A stretch of DNA of 6,834 nucleotides from positions 1-6,834 of the forward strand of contig JAUXBO010000128.1 of NCBI GenBank assembly GCA_030619345.1, written 5' to 3'. Under the pieces are notes generated by a model. It did not search any database. It was not told the DNA's origin and worked only from the letters and a program-made list of their open reading frames with translations. This DNA comes from Candidatus Zixiibacteriota bacterium. Lineage in GTDB: Bacteria > Zixibacteria > MSB-5A5 > GN15 > FEB-12. Below, piece after piece: positions 6,359 to 6,834 of this stretch. The translations under genes and the position numbers were made by a program. Every line of letters starts with the position of its first letter. Within the stretch, counting starts at the first letter, position 1.

Positions 6359-6444
6359 TGCATCCGCATAAACCAGTTCCGTGAAACCTGAACCATTTTA
6401 TGGCAATCCGGTTATAAATGGTACTATCTGAAAATCAACTCACC

Positions 6445-6450
6445 GGGAGA
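6445..6450 (+). promoter_or_regulatory. Ribosome binding site for the lipoprotein TTG start
   Basis: GGGAGA stands 5 bases before TTG 6456. An in-frame stop at 6429 rules out any longer start, so this site and the signal peptide fix the TTG. Confidence 0.65.
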
Positions 6451-6455
6451 ATAAA

Positions 6456-6834
6456 TTGCTCAAAAGAAACGCTCTAATCTTCATAATCCTAATAGCACTA
6501 ACCACCGGCTGCAGCCAGTTGGGGATTTTGTCAGACAACGATAAATTGGCTGAGTCAACCATTACCGGACCGGTGGAGGGTACCTACTATTTCCGCGTAC
6601 CTGGAGTGGGAACCGTGCTGCAGGAGTTTTATGGCTACTCGCAGGATCAACAGCTTTTCAAGATGTGGTCACTTGAATTGCTGGAATACAATGTAACCTG
6701 TCCATCCAATCCCTGCGAAGAAATCATTCCGCTTCAGGTTGATAACCAATGGGTTTACGATATTAGATTCTTTGATTCCCTCGGCAACGAGACTGCTGCA
6801 CTGATCGATACCAGCTATGTCGGACGGGATACCA
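6456..6834 (+). CDS. Putative exported lipoprotein, partial (cut by the right window edge)
   Basis: The first 126 codons of a gene that continues beyond the window. It starts with TTG at 6456. The N-terminus is a lipoprotein signal peptide: MLKRN, a hydrophobic stretch (residues 6-15) and lipobox TTGC, with C19 as the lipidated residue and Ser at +2, which in the E. coli rule would send it to the outer membrane. The mature part has a close cysteine pair in CPSNPC (82-87) and then PLQVDNQWVYDIRFFDS (92-108). This resembles the 'PLxVGNxWVY' motif seen in many surface lipoproteins of FCB-group bacteria; the resemblance is from memory. No enzyme motif is seen and the function is unknown. It follows the phosphatidyltransferase by 97 bases on the same strand. 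I see no convincing promoter or terminator in that gap, so co-transcription is possible. Confidence 0.8.
   Translation, partial: MLKRNALIFIILIALTTGCSQLGILSDNDKLAESTITGPVEGTYYFRVPGVGTVLQEFYGYSQDQQLFKMWSLELLEYNVTCPSNPCEEIIPLQVDNQWVYDIRFFDSLGNETAALIDTSYVGRDT

Noticed and set aside
6392..6419. Inverted repeat ACCATTT/AAATGGT between the phosphatidyltransferase and the lipoprotein, a possible terminator.
   Set aside because: The stem is AT-rich with seven pairs and a loop near 14 bases, and no T-run follows.
1..6834. Defence system, CRISPR array, prophage or insertion sequence.
   Set aside because: No array of direct repeats, transposase, integrase, nuclease or toxin-antitoxin pair can be seen; the coding genes are ordinary housekeeping or metabolic families.

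Overview
The window carries a compact five-gene operon on the minus strand, a 462-base divergent intergenic region full of hairpins, and two plus-strand genes, the last of which runs off the right edge. All seven proteins look bacterial. The gene set fits a Gram-negative bacterium of the FCB superphylum or a related candidate phylum such as Zixibacteria: an Obg with no C-terminal extension, an archaeal-type bifunctional phosphoglucose/phosphomannose isomerase, an HPr with a Ser46 site, and a lipoprotein with a 'PLxVxNxWVY' motif. This placement is inference from gene content, not from a marker phylogeny. Base composition looks close to half GC by eye and shows no abrupt change across the window.

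Minus-strand operon, read from right to left: obg (ribosome-assembly GTPase), dprA (DNA-processing protein of transformation), HPr (PTS phosphocarrier), ptsI (PTS enzyme I) and the bifunctional glucose/mannose-6-phosphate isomerase. obg and dprA overlap by 20 bases, dprA and HPr by 4 (ATGA). An 81-base gap separates HPr from ptsI and a 21- to 22-base gap separates ptsI from the isomerase. HPr and enzyme I make up the general part of the phosphoenolpyruvate phosphorelay. The isomerase would feed glucose-6-P and mannose-6-P into fructose-6-P. No sugar-specific enzyme II is present here.

Divergent region (5275-5736): no convincing gene. It holds a candidate minus-strand promoter right against the obg start, four imperfect or perfect inverted repeats (two of them look like oppositely oriented copies of one element), a strong plus-strand intrinsic terminator with no visible gene ahead of it, and a good sigma70-type promoter for the plus-strand gene.

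Plus strand: a CDP-alcohol phosphatidyltransferase (phospholipid head-group enzyme) whose catalytic motif is complete but whose reading frame breaks near an AAAA run at 6147-6150, followed by the first 126 codons of an exported lipoprotein that starts with TTG. Four of the seven inferred starts are TTG.

I found no rRNA, tRNA, CRISPR array, transposase or defence system. The most unusual items are the hairpin array with its orphan terminator, the frameshift, and the altered active-site loops in enzyme I.
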